Source: Haplomitrium mnioides
Lineage: Eukaryota > Marchantiophyta > Haplomitriopsida > Calobryales
Reading direction: 5' to 3'
Assembly: GCA_049999725.1 (NCBI GenBank)
Contig: JBNGIS010017809.1
Location: forward strand, 1-21,860
Length of the DNA: 21,860 nt
The translations under genes were made by a program, and so were the position numbers. The notes under the pieces are model-generated. The model was given only the letters and a program-made list of their open reading frames with translations. It was not told where the DNA came from and ran no database searches. Below are positions 20,761-21,860 of this stretch, piece after piece. Position 1 is the first letter of the stretch, and the number at the start of each line of letters is the position of its first letter.

Positions 20761-21640
20761 AGTCAGACAGTGGAAGGAGGTGTAAATGAAAGAGACTATT
20801 GAGGAACATCAGGCAACGGTTGAAATTGGTGAAAGTGGAATTGAGAAGGAGGTGGACTGAACAATGAATCTAGTTGAATGATGAGAGGAGGAGCAACTGC
20901 AACAAGTGCGACAAATGAAGGAGAAGAAGGACTGGGAATAAGATGTGCACTTAGAGTAGATCTTGAACATTGTATTTCCACTCAAGATTATAAAGCTATA
21001 TTCATCGGAATGATTTCTATTTGATTCTGATTTTGTACATTAGGATTGAGCAAAGGTACTCGTAGAGAAAAGACAAGAGCAATAGTGAGAGGAAGAATGT
21101 TTTGTGGTGTAGGTACCCTAGTCAATTGTTGTTGCATCACAATTGGGTGGGCACTCTATTGAGGCTGGTAGTATGTAATTTGTGGAGGAGGAGGACTGTA
21201 ATTAAACTGTGATTGATATTGTCCTTGATTGTATCTAGACTGATAAGATCGTAGTTGCGGATAACATTGGAGATAAGCCAATTAAGACATGTGTTGGCTT
21301 TGTCTCTCATTGTATTGTATTTGTGGATGAGGACAATTTTGAGCAATATGGTCTGTACGGTTGCAATTGTAGCAACCTTGTCTAGGAGGCAGACGAGCAG
21401 GCTGGAATTGGTATTGAGTAAGCTGAACGTGATATGATGATTGATAACCGTCCATTGGAGCTTGATAATTTGAGTGGTCAGGCTAAGTATCTGGTTGAGA
21501 AACTTAAAGTGGCAAAATAGGTTGATTTTGTTCCCTAATTAACTTCCAGAGTTGATTGCACCATGACATCCTTTATACGATGCCAAACATAACAAACTTT
21601 AGTGGCATGATCGGAGGAAAGAAAAATATCACACTAAGAG
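20761..21640 (-). pseudogene. Gypsy gag C-terminal part with CCHC zinc knuckle
   Basis: A perfect C-x2-C-x4-H-x4-C knuckle, CYNCNRTDHIAQNC, lies at 21374-21333. It is preceded by a Gln/Pro-rich stretch (QLTQYQFQPARLPPRQ) and followed by another (YNQGQYQSQFNYSPPPPQ). This layout is typical of plant gypsy Gag, where the knuckle binds the element's RNA. In-frame stops include a TAA after QHMS, a TAG after YYQPQ, and a TAG and a TAA upstream of the knuckle. The Pro/Ser-rich stretch at 20981-20796 continues the spacer towards protease. No capsid region could be recognised upstream. Confidence 0.85.
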
Positions 21641-21741
21641 CTTGAAAGGAAGACCTCTAAAGTAGAGTGTTGTTAGTTACAAACAGCCGCTACTTTGAAC
21701 CAAGAACCGCTACTGAGCTCCTATTTCACTTGGCAGTCGGA

Positions 21742-21812
21742 ATTTTTTTTCGAAGATTTGTCATTCAAAAACATCAAATTTAAGACTAAAATCTTCTTTT
21801 CGAAAAAAAAAT
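21742..21812. repeat. Inverted repeat able to form a hairpin
   Basis: Left arm 21742-21759 (attttttttcgaagattt) and right arm 21788-21812, complementary except for a few extra bases in the right arm, with a loop of about 28 nt. It lies just upstream of the recognisable gag on the minus strand, and could be a leader structure, a small insertion or chance in A/T-rich DNA. Confidence 0.6.
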
Positions 21813-21860
21813 GTTTTTATGAACAAAAAAGGCATATTTTCCATTTAGATTATATTTCAA

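Larger units (their letters stand above)
17085..21640 (-). mobile_element. Decayed Ty3/gypsy LTR retrotransposon internal region
   Basis: On the minus strand the order is gag zinc knuckle, protease, reverse transcriptase, RNase H, integrase. Reverse transcriptase before integrase is the Ty3/gypsy order (Ty1/copia has integrase first). All parts carry stops, frame changes or both. No chromodomain follows the integrase C-terminus, which argues for a non-chromovirus lineage (inference). The 5' LTR and probably the start of gag lie beyond the right edge. The left boundary given is the end of recognisable integrase, not a true element end. Confidence 0.92.

Noticed and set aside
17618-21760. Shared tttttttcgaagattt at 17620 and 21744 as a possible LTR or terminal-repeat pair
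   Set aside because: The copy near 17620 lies inside recognisable integrase coding sequence (SSKKILES) and similarity does not extend beyond the A/T-rich core.

Overview
This window looks like intergenic nuclear DNA from a plant, probably one with a large, repeat-rich genome. It is AT-rich. Its one clearly recognisable gene set is a plant-type Ty3/gypsy retrotransposon polyprotein, and nearly every protein-like stretch is broken by in-frame stops and frame changes. I see no intact cellular gene, no tRNA or rRNA, and nothing bacterial in organisation. The sequence alone does not fix the species.

Layout, left to right. 1-1070 holds the 3' part of a decayed plus-strand reading frame with a conserved-looking C-terminal module. 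1660-1930 is a 52-bp tandem repeat. 2832-2957 and 4262-4387 are two ungapped direct copies of a 126-bp sequence, 1,430 bp apart; the right copy lies just upstream of a minus-strand TATA box, so it may be LTR or promoter DNA. 5208-5506 is a tandem array of about 25-bp units, many of them palindromic. 5.6-7.9 kb is mostly unassigned, with a G20 tract, a 54-bp tandem duplication and a weak minus-strand frame.

The middle of the window holds two long decayed reading frames in head-to-head arrangement: one on minus (about 9388 down to 8160 or further) and one on plus (9583 to 11756), separated by about 195 bp. The plus frame encodes a charged protein with a coiled-coil C-terminal half. It carries 20 in-frame stops but only one evident frame change. 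I recognise neither protein; they may be the two ORFs of one mobile element or an ancient divergent gene pair. Downstream (11.8-15.3 kb) lie LTR/UTR-like sequence, a degenerate array of about 70 bp and a dispersed motif of about 25 bp.

15.95-16.23 kb holds a small decayed minus-strand frame. 17.08 kb to near the right edge is a minus-strand Ty3/gypsy element in the canonical order gag zinc knuckle, protease, reverse transcriptase, RNase H, integrase. It is dead: many stops, a deletion inside reverse transcriptase, and altered catalytic residues in reverse transcriptase, RNase H and integrase. No LTR pair could be assigned to it; its 5' end probably lies beyond the window.
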